Both the position numbers and the translations under genes were made by a program. The notes under the pieces were generated by a model that was not told the DNA's origin, ran no database searches, and was given only the letters and a program-made list of their open reading frames with translations. Of a stretch of 64,000 nucleotides of DNA, positions 34,850 through 43,038 are shown in pieces; within the stretch, counting starts at the first letter, position 1; each line of letters opens with the position of its first letter. The stretch spans positions 1-64,000 of the forward strand of contig SVDM01000004.1 of NCBI GenBank assembly GCA_015058015.1, given 5' to 3'. Source of the DNA: Lachnospiraceae bacterium. Lineage in GTDB: Bacteria; Bacillota; Clostridia; Lachnospirales; Lachnospiraceae.

Positions 34850-36355
34850 ATGTGGTTTTGGATAATTGCCGCAGTAATAATTCTTGTGGGACTTATTATC
34901 TTCCTTAGAATTGACATGAAAGAAAGCGGCAAAAGAATAAGGGATTATTCCGGGATACGGGATTATTTCGGAGTATATGCGGAAGGGCTCTATAGCCTGT
35001 GGGCCAAAGTATGGCCTGATTGGTACCGGGTGGAGGATTATTTTTATGAGGGAGAGATATCTAAAGACCTGGAATTACTATATCCCGGTAACAGGAGAAG
35101 AGAACTGTTTTTAAAGCACACCAAATCAAAGGTTGCGGTGGCTCTTATGGTGGCAACGGTAATTTCCCTTACGGGAGTTTTGGTATGTGCCGCCGATTTG
35201 GGGAAACACTTTTTGGAGGATGGCAAAATAAAGAGAAATGAATACGGGGGAGGAGAAAAGCAGGTTTCTGTTATAGCAAAATACCAAGACCAAAGTAAAA
35301 AGATTGATGTGACAGTGGGGGAAAAAGAGTATACCAAAGAGGAAATGGAAAGTATCTTTGAGAGTGAATTTGTAAACTTAGAAGAAATATTTTTAAAGGA
35401 TAACAAATCCTTCGAAGCCATTGCAGGCCCTGTAAATCCGGTGGATTCCTGCCATGAAGGAATAATTGAGGTGTCCTGGAGGTTTTCTGATTATGAGGTA
35501 TTGGACGGGGACGGAAACTTTCACAAGGAAAGATTAAAAGAGCTTTTGGAAGAAAGTGATTCTGACGTCTATCCGGGGACTGTAACAGCTATTCTTAACT
35601 ACCGGGATATAAAGAAGGAGAAGACCTGGGATGTGGGCTTTGTTATGGGAGATTCTGATGGAGAAGAAAGCATAGCTTTTGAGATGGAATCAGCTATACG
35701 GCAGGCGGAAAAAAAGAGCCTTACAGAGGATTATTACACATTGCCGTCTAAGGTTTTGGGCATGGATGTTTCATGGCAGGAGCCTCCTGCAGGAGGCCAC
35801 GGCGCTCTTGCCGTTATGGGGCTATTGGCGGTGGCGGCTATATTTCCCCTGATGGACTATGAACTAAAAAACAAGGTAAAGGCAAGGGATGAGGAGCTAC
35901 TCCTGGATTATTCCGATTTTGTAAGTAAGATAAGTATTCTGCTGACTGCAGGCATATCTCTTACCAATGCCTGGAGCAGGATTTCAAAAAGCTATGAGGA
36001 AAAGGTAAGGCGTGGGGGCAGGAAGAGATATCTATACGAAGAGATGCTCATATGCGAAAGGGAGATGGCTAACAAGACCTCCGGTGCCCTGGCTATAGAA
36101 CACTTTGGAGAAAGGTGCGGAATCCCTTGTTACAAGCGCTTTGCCACTCTTATTATCCAGGGAATGAAGAAGGGAATGTCGGGGCTTGAGGATAGTCTCG
36201 CCCTGGAGGTAAAAGACAGCTTTGAGTTAAGAAAGAATAAAGCAAAGGCCTTGGGGGAGGAGGCTTCATCTAAGCTGCTTATACCCATGGCCATGATGTT
36301 GGGGGTTGTTTTGATTATTTTGATTGCACCGGCATTTATGTCTTTGTCGGTATAG
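34850..36355 (+). CDS. TadC-like platform protein with large extracytoplasmic insertion
   Basis: A 501-residue protein, far longer than usual TadC (~300). The C-terminal 170 residues are a normal T2SSF domain (LTAGISLTNAWSRISKSYEE, then IIQGMKKGMSGLEDSL, then two hydrophobic segments). The N-terminus has a membrane segment (1-20) and a second at about 92-112. Between that and a third at about 322-340 lies a ~210-residue soluble region rich in Glu and Lys (FSDYEVLDGDG, VYPGTVTAILNY), predicted outside the membrane. ATG at 34850 follows AGAGGT; TTG at 34847 is the alternative. The insertion's role is unknown. Confidence 0.8.
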   Translation: MWFWIIAAVIILVGLIIFLRIDMKESGKRIRDYSGIRDYFGVYAEGLYSLWAKVWPDWYRVEDYFYEGEISKDLELLYPGNRRRELFLKHTKSKVAVALMVATVISLTGVLVCAADLGKHFLEDGKIKRNEYGGGEKQVSVIAKYQDQSKKIDVTVGEKEYTKEEMESIFESEFVNLEEIFLKDNKSFEAIAGPVNPVDSCHEGIIEVSWRFSDYEVLDGDGNFHKERLKELLEESDSDVYPGTVTAILNYRDIKKEKTWDVGFVMGDSDGEESIAFEMESAIRQAEKKSLTEDYYTLPSKVLGMDVSWQEPPAGGHGALAVMGLLAVAAIFPLMDYELKNKVKARDEELLLDYSDFVSKISILLTAGISLTNAWSRISKSYEEKVRRGGRKRYLYEEMLICEREMANKTSGALAIEHFGERCGIPCYKRFATLIIQGMKKGMSGLEDSLALEVKDSFELRKNKAKALGEEASSKLLIPMAMMLGVVLIILIAPAFMSLSV

Positions 36356-36374
36356 TGTGAAAAGGAGTATAGAA

Positions 36375-36554
36375 ATGAGAAAAGCATTAAAAGTTTTAAA
36401 GAGTTTTTGGATGGATGAAAGCGGTGTGGGAACAGTGGAGATTATTCTTATCCTGGTTGTTCTTATTGCCCTTGTGATTATCTTTAAGGATCAGATGACC
36501 GCCCTTGTTAATTCCATATTCTCAAAGATTAAGAGTCAAAGTGGAAAGATTTAA
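36375..36554 (+). CDS. Flp-type type IVb pilin
   Basis: A 59-residue prepilin, the presumed major subunit of the Tad pilus. A short basic leader ends at Gly, followed by VGTVEIILILVVLIALVII. This gives Glu at position +5 of the mature protein and a hydrophobic stretch, as in the Flp1-like family. ATG at 36375 has AAAGGAG 7 bp upstream. Processing by one of the two A24 peptidases in this locus is expected. Confidence 0.88.
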   Translation: MRKALKVLKSFWMDESGVGTVEIILILVVLIALVIIFKDQMTALVNSIFSKIKSQSGKI

Positions 36555-37935
36555 GAAGAGCCGGGGAAGTATAACCGTATTCCTAAGTCTTCTTATGGCC
36601 GGTGTGCTCACGGTTTCCCTTGCTATAACAGAGCTGTCAAGGACGGCCCTTTTAAGGGGCAATATGGCATCTGATTGCGGTAATGCCATGACCTCTGCTT
36701 TGGCGGAATATAATAGACCTTTGCTGGGACAATACAATATATTCGGCCTGGATGTGGCATATGGCCAGGCCTCCTTTAACGAGGGAAAACTGGTAAAGCG
36801 AATGAGGGAGTACATGCCGGGCTTGTCAGGAGGATTAGGGCCCGGACTGGGTTATGAGGATGAAAAAATAGTAACGGACAACTATTCCTTCCTTACGGAT
36901 GATTACGGGGAAGAGGTGTATAGGCAGGCTGTGTCCTACATGAAGAAGAAGTATGGGATTGATATTGTATCTAATCTTTTGGGGCTGTCTGATGATGCAT
37001 CAAAGCTGGAGAAGCAAAAGGAGTCTTTGGAGAAGGTAAAGGGTAAATCTTTGGGAGATGCCAAACCCGGCGGAATATTCAAATCCATTGACAGTTTAAG
37101 AACCAAGGGGGTCTTATCCCTGGTTTTGGGGCCGGGGAGCAGCGCCTCCGGGGAAAAGGTTGACTCGAAGGATAGGCTCTCCGTAAGGAGAAAGGATTTG
37201 TTCGCCGCATCGGCCCTGCCAAAACAGCCGCTTACTTCCCGGTTACTGTTTGATCAGTACATTCTAAAGACATTTTCCTCATATAAAACGGCGGATAAAT
37301 CCTCGGGATTAAAGTACGAGGTGGAGTTTATCCTTGCCGGTAATAATGATGACAAGTCCAATCTTGCCAAGGTGGTGGACAAACTGGTTCTTATACGGGA
37401 AGCGGCAAACTTTGCCTATATTCATACCGATGCCGTTAAAAAGGGGGAGGTAACCCTTCTTGCAACAGCTGCCTTGGCGGTTACCGCCAATCCGGTCATT
37501 ATTAAGGTGGCAGAGGAGCTTATTCTTGCGGCCTGGGCTTATGCGGAAAGCATATGCGATGTAAGGACTCTTCTTCAGGGCGGAAAGGTCCCTCTAATAA
37601 AGAGTGCCGCCACGTGGCATACGGGAATAGGAGCTATAGCAAGTCCCGGTACATCGGGAGTCCTTCACACCAACACCGGTTTAACCTATGAGGATTATCT
37701 GCATGTACTGCTTTTTCTCCAAAATGATGCGGACAAATGCCTTCGAACCATGGAAATAATGGAGATGGGGGTAAGAAAGACCGCCGGTTATGAAAACTTT
37801 CGCATGGAGAATTGTATCTGCGGATTCAGTATGCAGGCGGTATTTAAAGTAAAGCCCTTATTTGGAGGATACGGTTCGTCGCAGATGCATTACGGAGGAG
37901 CAATCAGTTATGAGGCATTGGAAAAAGGAAGTTAG
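36541..37935 (+). CDS. DUF5702-type Tad-locus surface protein
   Basis: About 464 residues. The N-terminus RGSITVFLSLLMAGVLTVSLA is a single membrane segment of the kind found in TadE/TadG-like minor pilins. It is followed by SRTALLRGNMASDCGNAMTSALAEYN and a long extracellular domain. This matches the DUF5702 family that accompanies Tad loci in Lachnospiraceae (recognition from pattern, not a search). GTG at 36541 is chosen because it places the basic MERFKKSRG before the membrane segment; its ribosome site is weak. It overlaps the pilin gene by 14 bp, suggesting translational coupling. Confidence 0.75.
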   Translation: MERFKKSRGSITVFLSLLMAGVLTVSLAITELSRTALLRGNMASDCGNAMTSALAEYNRPLLGQYNIFGLDVAYGQASFNEGKLVKRMREYMPGLSGGLGPGLGYEDEKIVTDNYSFLTDDYGEEVYRQAVSYMKKKYGIDIVSNLLGLSDDASKLEKQKESLEKVKGKSLGDAKPGGIFKSIDSLRTKGVLSLVLGPGSSASGEKVDSKDRLSVRRKDLFAASALPKQPLTSRLLFDQYILKTFSSYKTADKSSGLKYEVEFILAGNNDDKSNLAKVVDKLVLIREAANFAYIHTDAVKKGEVTLLATAALAVTANPVIIKVAEELILAAWAYAESICDVRTLLQGGKVPLIKSAATWHTGIGAIASPGTSGVLHTNTGLTYEDYLHVLLFLQNDADKCLRTMEIMEMGVRKTAGYENFRMENCICGFSMQAVFKVKPLFGGYGSSQMHYGGAISYEALEKGS

Positions 37936-38719
37936 AAAAAGAATTCGTGCAGCCTCCTTAACGGTGGAGGCGGCACTGGTATTACCCTTGTTTTTGTTCT
38001 TCATTTTGTCGGTGATATTTCTAACAGGGTTATTCCGGACGGAGAGTGTTACTTCCAATGCTTGTATGCAGGGAGCTATGAGAATTGCAAGGGATGCTTA
38101 CATTGGAGAAGCGGCAGGGGGAGGCAAGGCGGCAGATGCGGCAGAAAGCCTTACGACTGCAGTAAGTATAAGAGGAATTCTAAAGGCTAAGGCTGAAGGA
38201 TATATTGACTCTGCAGGGGTTGTGGGGGGCTTAAACGGGGTTGTATATGCTGCGGATGCATTTACGGAGAAGGACAAAATAAAGGTAACCGGGGCATATG
38301 TATACAAAATGCCCTTTAATGTTCTTGGCTTTCGGGACTTTGTTATAAGGCAGAAGGTATCAGCCAGAAAATGGACGGGCTACAATATACTCGAAGAAGG
38401 AAAGGATGAAGAGACGGTATATATTACCAAAACTGGAACCGTCTATCACAAGACCCCTAATTGTACCCATATTAAGTTGGACATAAGAGCTGTTTCGGCG
38501 GAGGAAGCTCTTAAGGCCAGGAATAACGAGGGATGTAAGTATTATCCCTGTGAGGTCTGTGTTAAGAAGAACAAACCCTTGCAGACGGTGTTTATTACCG
38601 GAGAAGGAAGTTGTTATCACAATAGCAGGGAGTGTAGCGGCCTGAAGAGAAGCGTGATGGCCGTACCCCTTAGCAGAGTGGGGGGCAGAGGACCTTGCAG
38701 CAGATGTGGAGGAACATGA
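37910..38719 (+). CDS. TadE-like pseudopilin fused to a Cys/His-rich double motif
   Basis: A 269-residue protein. The N-terminus SLTVEAALVLPLFLFFILSV is a TadE-type segment (TVEAA...P). The middle is an extracellular beta-rich region. The C-terminal ~85 residues hold two similar units: TKTGTVYHKTPNCTHIKLD...YYPCEVC, and ITGEGSCYHNSRECSGLKR...GPCSRC. Each unit has a YH, a Cys, and a final CxxC, so two metal sites or disulfide knots are plausible. ATG at 37910 has GGAGGAG 9 bp upstream. The unit type is also seen at the C-termini of other secreted Firmicute proteins. Confidence 0.8.
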   Translation: MRHWKKEVRKRIRAASLTVEAALVLPLFLFFILSVIFLTGLFRTESVTSNACMQGAMRIARDAYIGEAAGGGKAADAAESLTTAVSIRGILKAKAEGYIDSAGVVGGLNGVVYAADAFTEKDKIKVTGAYVYKMPFNVLGFRDFVIRQKVSARKWTGYNILEEGKDEETVYITKTGTVYHKTPNCTHIKLDIRAVSAEEALKARNNEGCKYYPCEVCVKKNKPLQTVFITGEGSCYHNSRECSGLKRSVMAVPLSRVGGRGPCSRCGGT

Positions 38720-38720
38720 T

Positions 38721-39146
38721 ATGGAAATTTTACTTAGAGTGCTGGCATTCGGGGTTTTAGGGATAAGCACTGTTTCGGATATAAGAAAAAGGGAGATTTC
38801 CCCCCTGGTATGTATCGTGGCGGGAATGGCAGGCCTTATTGTAAGGCTTATATCCGGGGACAGGCTTTTTCCCGAACTGCTACTTGCGGCCCTGCCGGCA
38901 GCGTTTTTTGCTGTTATAAGTGCCGCAACCCATGGAAAAGTGGGGATGGGAGATGCGCTGATTCTGCTTTCTTTGGCGGTATTACTGTCACCCTTTGATA
39001 TTATGTCGGTGCTTGTAACGGGGCTTTGCGCCATAAGCATTGTCTCTATTGGCCTGCTAATTACCAAAAAGGCGGAATTTGGCAGCGAATTGCCTATGGT
39101 GCCCTTTATGCTTTTGGGATTGGGAGTATGCACCTTTATGGGTTAG
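38721..39146 (+). CDS. Second A24 prepilin peptidase-like protein
   Basis: A 141-residue membrane protein. Candidate catalytic Asp residues are in STVSDIRKREIS and VGMGDALIL (GxGD). Compared with the peptidase at 31363 it lacks the Pro-Asn after the first Asp. Four hydrophobic segments are seen. ATG at 38721 follows GGAGGAA with 6 bp spacing. It lies between two TadE-like genes, so it may be specific for minor pilins. Confidence 0.8.
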   Translation: MEILLRVLAFGVLGISTVSDIRKREISPLVCIVAGMAGLIVRLISGDRLFPELLLAALPAAFFAVISAATHGKVGMGDALILLSLAVLLSPFDIMSVLVTGLCAISIVSIGLLITKKAEFGSELPMVPFMLLGLGVCTFMG

Positions 39147-39158
39147 GAGGCCTTGGGA

Positions 39159-39581
39159 GTGAGTAGATTTAGAGGAGTAATGACGGTGGAGGCGGCATTT
39201 GTCCTTCCCATATGCATCTTTGCGGTAATTACGGTGTTATACATAAACTTTTATATGGGAAATGTGGCTTCTGCCACAGGAGTAGCAGAGGAAGTTTTGG
39301 CAAAACACGGAATGTGCAGCCATGTCACGGTGACGGATTTTCCCCGAATAAGGGAGGAAATCTACAGTCGGCTTTCCGAAACCTTGGCAGGGGCAGGAGA
39401 TCTTGTGGTGGATTGCAATTTAAAAAACGATTGTCTAAAGACAAGCATACGGGGAAACGTGAAGATTCCCGTGGGGTTTGCAGTAGAGTTACCATTTGAA
39501 GTTAAAGATGAAATAAGGATTTTAGACCAGACGGAATTCGTCCGGGATGTCAGAAGGGTGGCGAATATTATTGGAAAGTGA
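39159..39581 (+). CDS. TadE-like minor pilin
   Basis: A 140-residue protein with TVEAAFVLPICIFAVITVLYI near the N-terminus, the TadE signature, followed by a ~110-residue extracellular domain with two Cys (VDCNLKNDC). GTG at 39159 lies 8 bp after AGGAGG; TTG at 39153 is too close to it. It overlaps the FHA gene. Confidence 0.8.
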   Translation: MSRFRGVMTVEAAFVLPICIFAVITVLYINFYMGNVASATGVAEEVLAKHGMCSHVTVTDFPRIREEIYSRLSETLAGAGDLVVDCNLKNDCLKTSIRGNVKIPVGFAVELPFEVKDEIRILDQTEFVRDVRRVANIIGK

Positions 39582-40821
39582 ATACAGAAAAGGTATTATG
39601 GGGACTGAGCTTGTTCTTTGGGATGAATGCATCCCTAAGGGTGCTGACTATAGGATGGGGATGATAAAGAATAATAAGATTCCGGGGATTCTGCCCTGTA
39701 ATGTTGCAACGGAGGATGGGGAGATAAAACTTCACTTTGATATCTCCGGAAAGCAGAATCTTTCTGTTTTATTTTCAAAGAAGGAGTTGTCCCATGACAG
39801 GATATGTAACCTTCTAAGGAGCCTTTGCGTGGCTCTGGAAGGAATCGGTGAGTATATGCTTGATGGGGGAGGATTGGTGACTTCCCCTGAATTCGTATAC
39901 GGAAGTTTGTCAGATACTGATTGGGAGTTTGCCTATATTCCGGGAATGGAGCAAGATATCTTTGCTAAGATTCACGGATTTGCCGAGTTTCTTATATCCA
40001 GGACGGACCATTCCGACCGGGAAGGGGCAGGCTTAGCCTATCGTTTTTTCGAGATAACCAATGACAGAGAATACACTGTGGAAGATATCAAAGGGCTTCT
40101 AAAACAAGAGATAAGGACCGAGAAAATAGTGGCGGCTGAAGTGGCGCCCTTGCCGGATACTCATGAAGAGGTAGAGATAAAGCCTGGAAATTCGAGAAAA
40201 CCGAAGAAAAAGAATCCTAATAAAACACCCGTTGATTTTCTTATATGGGTTATTACCGGTGGTGTAATTCTATGGATAATATATGCTAGATTGTTAAAGA
40301 GAATATTAAGGCCCTATATTCTACCTCTGACTGCTGTAACGGTTGTGGTGGCAGCAGTATCCTGCGGACTATTGATAGTAAAACTTATAAAGCAAAGGAA
40401 AAAAAGGGTAGTGATACGGCCGCAGATAGAACCCCTTAGGATTCCTGCATTTACCGTAGAAGAGGAAGCCTTTGAACCTGAGTCGTTGGAAGAAAAGACG
40501 GGTCGTCTTACTAAAGAAGAATTAAAATACCCTGTTTTACATCCGGCAGATGGGACAGATGAAGACATAGAACTTTTAAAATTCCCCTTTGTCATAGGCA
40601 AAGCAAAACCTTATGTGGACGGTTTGGCCAATTCATCTTACATCAGCAAAGTCCACTGCAAAATTGACTGTTGTAAAGGGGTATACAATGTCTGCGATCT
40701 CAACTCCACCAACGGAACCAGGCTAAATGGCAAGGTCATAATCCCGGGGGAAAAATATGAGATTAAGAACATGGATAGATTAACTTTGGGGGAGATGGAG
40801 TACGTTTTCATGATTCCATAA
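39547..40821 (+). CDS. DUF6382 and FHA domain membrane protein
   Basis: A 424-residue protein, last gene of the Tad operon. The N-terminal ~200 residues match the DUF6382 pattern (EYRKGIMGTELVLWDE, then DRICNLLRSLCVALEGIGEYML). Two membrane segments lie at about 228-248 and 257-278. The C-terminal FHA domain (about 340-424) has FVIGKAKPYVDG, ISKVHCKI and LNSTNGTRLNG, so it should bind phospho-threonine. This implies a Ser/Thr kinase controlling the pilus; none is in the window. ATG 39547 is used, but TTG 39571 fits the family N-terminus better. Confidence 0.82.
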   Translation: MSEGWRILLESEYRKGIMGTELVLWDECIPKGADYRMGMIKNNKIPGILPCNVATEDGEIKLHFDISGKQNLSVLFSKKELSHDRICNLLRSLCVALEGIGEYMLDGGGLVTSPEFVYGSLSDTDWEFAYIPGMEQDIFAKIHGFAEFLISRTDHSDREGAGLAYRFFEITNDREYTVEDIKGLLKQEIRTEKIVAAEVAPLPDTHEEVEIKPGNSRKPKKKNPNKTPVDFLIWVITGGVILWIIYARLLKRILRPYILPLTAVTVVVAAVSCGLLIVKLIKQRKKRVVIRPQIEPLRIPAFTVEEEAFEPESLEEKTGRLTKEELKYPVLHPADGTDEDIELLKFPFVIGKAKPYVDGLANSSYISKVHCKIDCCKGVYNVCDLNSTNGTRLNGKVIIPGEKYEIKNMDRLTLGEMEYVFMIP

Positions 40822-40853
40822 GTGTTTCCTTATGAGCCTTGTTGGTACAACTT

Positions 40854-40884
40854 CACAAAAAATACGAAATTTTTTGTGTTTTTT
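40854..40884 (+). terminator. Terminator of the Tad operon
   Basis: CACAAAAAAT (40854-40863) pairs with ATTTTTTGTG (40869-40878) and is followed by six T. AT-rich but well placed. Confidence 0.7.
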
Positions 40885-40889
40885 GGGTA

Positions 40890-40918
40890 TTTCCAAGAGT
40901 ATTCCGATAGAGTATCAT
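40890..40918 (+). promoter_or_regulatory. Possible promoter for the CbiK-like gene
   Basis: TTTCCA (40890-40895), 17 bp, TATCAT (40913-40918). An inverted pair TTCCAAG (40891-40897)/CTTGGAA (40926-40932) brackets the -10 and start region and could be an operator. Confidence 0.4.
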
Positions 40919-40970
40919 TACCTTGCTTGGAATTATCCAACAAAACTCAATACAAATGGGAGGAAATGAA

Positions 40971-42164
40971 ATGAAAAAAATTCTATCAATCCTTATGGCC
41001 GGTGTACTGGTTTGTACAGCGTTAGTCGGATGCGGCAACAGTTCATCAGGTCAGAGTTCTGCAGCTACTTCATCATCTTCATCATCAGCTGAAGCAGATA
41101 AAGCTGCGGCAGACAAAGTGGCAAAACTTATCGATGCCATCTATGTTCAGAAATGGACAGAGAACACAGAAGCTCAGTGTAAAGAAGCCAAAGCCGAGTG
41201 GGATAAGCTGACAGAAGCTCAGAAAGCCCTTGTTGAAGGCGAGAATGCTGATCCCGATTACTTCGGAAAAGACACAGGTGATGCATCAAAAGACGATCCC
41301 CTTAATCAGGACAATATCGGTGAGAAGGAAATCCTTGTAGTAAGCTTTGGTACATCCTTTAACACAAGCCGCACACAGGATATCGGCGGTGTTGAGAAAG
41401 CAATTGCGGCAGCTAACTCAGGTTGGGCCGTAAGACGTGCATTTACAGCACAGATTATTATCAATCACATCATGGCAAGAGACGGTGAGAAGATTGATAA
41501 CGTAGAGCAGGCTCTTGAACGTGCAGTAAAGAATAACGTTAAGACACTGGTAATTCAGCCTACACACCTTATGCATGGTGCAGAGTATGATGAACTGGTT
41601 GAAGCAGTAGAAAAGTATAAATCAAAGATTGCTTCAATTAAGATAGCTGAGCCCTTGCTTGGTGAAGTTGGCGCAGATGGCAATGCGATTAACAAGGACA
41701 AAGAAACCGTTGCCAAGGCAATTACCACAGCAGCAGCGACCAAGGCCGGATTTAAAGATGCGGCAGATGCTGCAAAACAAGGTACGGCATTTGTATTCAT
41801 GGGACATGGAACATCTCATAAGGCAAAGGTTACATATACCCAGATGCAGACTCAGATGAACAACTTAGGCTACAAGAATGTATTTGTAGGAACAGTTGAA
41901 GGAGAGCCTGAAGAGACATCCTGCGAGAGCATTATTAAGGCTGTTAAGGCTGCAGGTTATAAGAATGTAATCCTTCGTCCTCTTATGGTTGTTGCAGGAG
42001 ATCATGCTAACAACGATATGGCAGGAGACGATGATGATTCATGGTTATCACAGTTCAAGAAGGATGGTTCTTTCACAAAGATTGATACTCAGATTGAAGG
42101 ACTCGGTTCTATCGAAGACGTACAGAAGCTTTATGTAGCTCATACAGCAGCAGTTGCTAAATAA
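40971..42164 (+). CDS. Exported lipoprotein with sirohydrochlorin cobaltochelatase (CbiK) domain
   Basis: A 397-residue protein. The lipoprotein signal ends at VGC (Cys about 22), then a Ser-rich linker and a short helical region (to about 120). A CbiK-type chelatase domain follows: EILVVSFGTSFNTSR, QPTHLMHGAEYDEL, FMGHGTSHKAKVTY, and VAGDHANNDMAG with the metal/tetrapyrrole histidines. CbiK inserts cobalt into sirohydrochlorin, normally in the cytosol. A lipid anchor places this one outside, as for periplasmic CbiK-P of Desulfovibrio, so heme/corrinoid or metal handling is an alternative role. ATG at 40971 follows GGGAGGAAA. Confidence 0.85.
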   Translation: MKKILSILMAGVLVCTALVGCGNSSSGQSSAATSSSSSSAEADKAAADKVAKLIDAIYVQKWTENTEAQCKEAKAEWDKLTEAQKALVEGENADPDYFGKDTGDASKDDPLNQDNIGEKEILVVSFGTSFNTSRTQDIGGVEKAIAAANSGWAVRRAFTAQIIINHIMARDGEKIDNVEQALERAVKNNVKTLVIQPTHLMHGAEYDELVEAVEKYKSKIASIKIAEPLLGEVGADGNAINKDKETVAKAITTAAATKAGFKDAADAAKQGTAFVFMGHGTSHKAKVTYTQMQTQMNNLGYKNVFVGTVEGEPEETSCESIIKAVKAAGYKNVILRPLMVVAGDHANNDMAGDDDDSWLSQFKKDGSFTKIDTQIEGLGSIEDVQKLYVAHTAAVAK

Positions 42165-42183
42165 TTAAGAAGAATTAAAATGA

Positions 42184-42226
42184 TAGGGGGGTCATTTACC
42201 TTATGGTATAATGGCCTCCTGTTTTT
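42184..42226 (+). terminator. Terminator after the CbiK-like gene
   Basis: AGGGGGGTCATT (from 42184) pairs with AATGGCCTCCT (to about 42220) with G:T pairs and one bulge, then GTTTTT. Its loop contains TGG-TATAAT (42204-42212), an extended -10 that may serve the next gene. Confidence 0.6.
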
Positions 42227-42244
42227 CAGAAAGGATAGGGAATT

Positions 42245-42775
42245 ATGATTAAGTCAAGAAAAAGAGTTATATCTTTCGTAGCAGCTTTGGCATTTGCCGG
42301 AATACTTGTATTATCGGGCTGCGCAGGTTCCGGTGGCTCGGGAAGCACAGCTGCTTCAACTACCGCATCTTCAGCAGGTTCTTCCGTAGCTGCAAGTAAG
42401 ATTAATCTTGCGGATGGAACATATGATGCCAAATTTACCACCGACGGCAAAATGTTCCATGTAAATGATGCAAATAAAGGAATGGGTATCTTGACCGTTA
42501 AAGACGGCAAAGCCACAATACATGTAAGTCTTGTTTCCAAGACAATAGTTAATCTCTTTTTGGGAACCGCAGAGGATGCCAAGAAGGAAGGCGCTAAGCT
42601 TCTTCAGCCAACCACTGACACAGTTAAATATGAAGACGGAACAACAGAAGAAGTATACGGATTCGATATTCCGGTACCTGTTATAGATGAAGAGTTTGAC
42701 TGTGCACTTATAGGAGAGAAGGGCAAGTGGTACGACCACAAGGTCAAAGTCTCTGAAGTCAAAGAGAAAAAATAG
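42245..42775 (+). CDS. Small Ser/Gly-linker lipoprotein, unknown ligand
   Basis: A 176-residue lipoprotein: signal peptide with lipobox LSGC (Cys 26), a low-complexity Gly/Ala/Ser linker to about residue 50, then a ~120-residue beta-rich domain. That domain starts LADGTYDAKFTTDGK and contains LTVKDGKATIHVSLVSK and FDIPVPVIDEEFDC. The strand pattern resembles NEAT-like or other small extracellular binding domains, but I do not assign it. It follows the exported chelatase-like gene and may share its metal or tetrapyrrole role. Confidence 0.75.
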   Translation: MIKSRKRVISFVAALAFAGILVLSGCAGSGGSGSTAASTTASSAGSSVAASKINLADGTYDAKFTTDGKMFHVNDANKGMGILTVKDGKATIHVSLVSKTIVNLFLGTAEDAKKEGAKLLQPTTDTVKYEDGTTEEVYGFDIPVPVIDEEFDCALIGEKGKWYDHKVKVSEVKEKK

Positions 42776-42968
42776 TCGAAAAAGGATAATAGTAGAGTAT
42801 AAACGAATATGCAGCAGAAGGAGCGCATATGTTATTTTCGAGACCGTCCGATACGTCGAGGACAGAGCGAGAGCGTGTCTCGAAAGTAATATATACGCTC
42901 CTTTTGCGTACGTTTTTCCTTCGTGTTATTTCTACACAGTTTATTCACATATTTTCTTTCTACATGTA

Positions 42969-42997
42969 TTGACAAAGGAATTGGGCAGTGCTATCTT
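42969..42997 (+). promoter_or_regulatory. Promoter of the hrcA operon
   Basis: -35 TTGACA (42969-42974), 17 bp, -10 TATCTT (42992-42997). The predicted start lies just before the CIRCE element. Confidence 0.8.
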
Positions 42998-43011
42998 TTA
43001 TATGAGAGATG

Positions 43012-43038
43012 TTAGCACTCTATTATCTCGAGTGCTAA
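43012..43038 (+). promoter_or_regulatory. CIRCE operator (HrcA binding site)
   Basis: TTAGCACTC (43012-43020), 9-bp spacer, GAGTGCTAA (43030-43038): a perfect match to the CIRCE consensus. HrcA bound here would repress hrcA-grpE-dnaK-dnaJ until heat or unfolded protein reduces its activity. Confidence 0.98.

Noticed and set aside
38360-39133. 257-codon minus-strand open frame in the Tad locus
   Set aside because: It runs across two plus-strand genes with strong ribosome sites and membrane-protein motifs.
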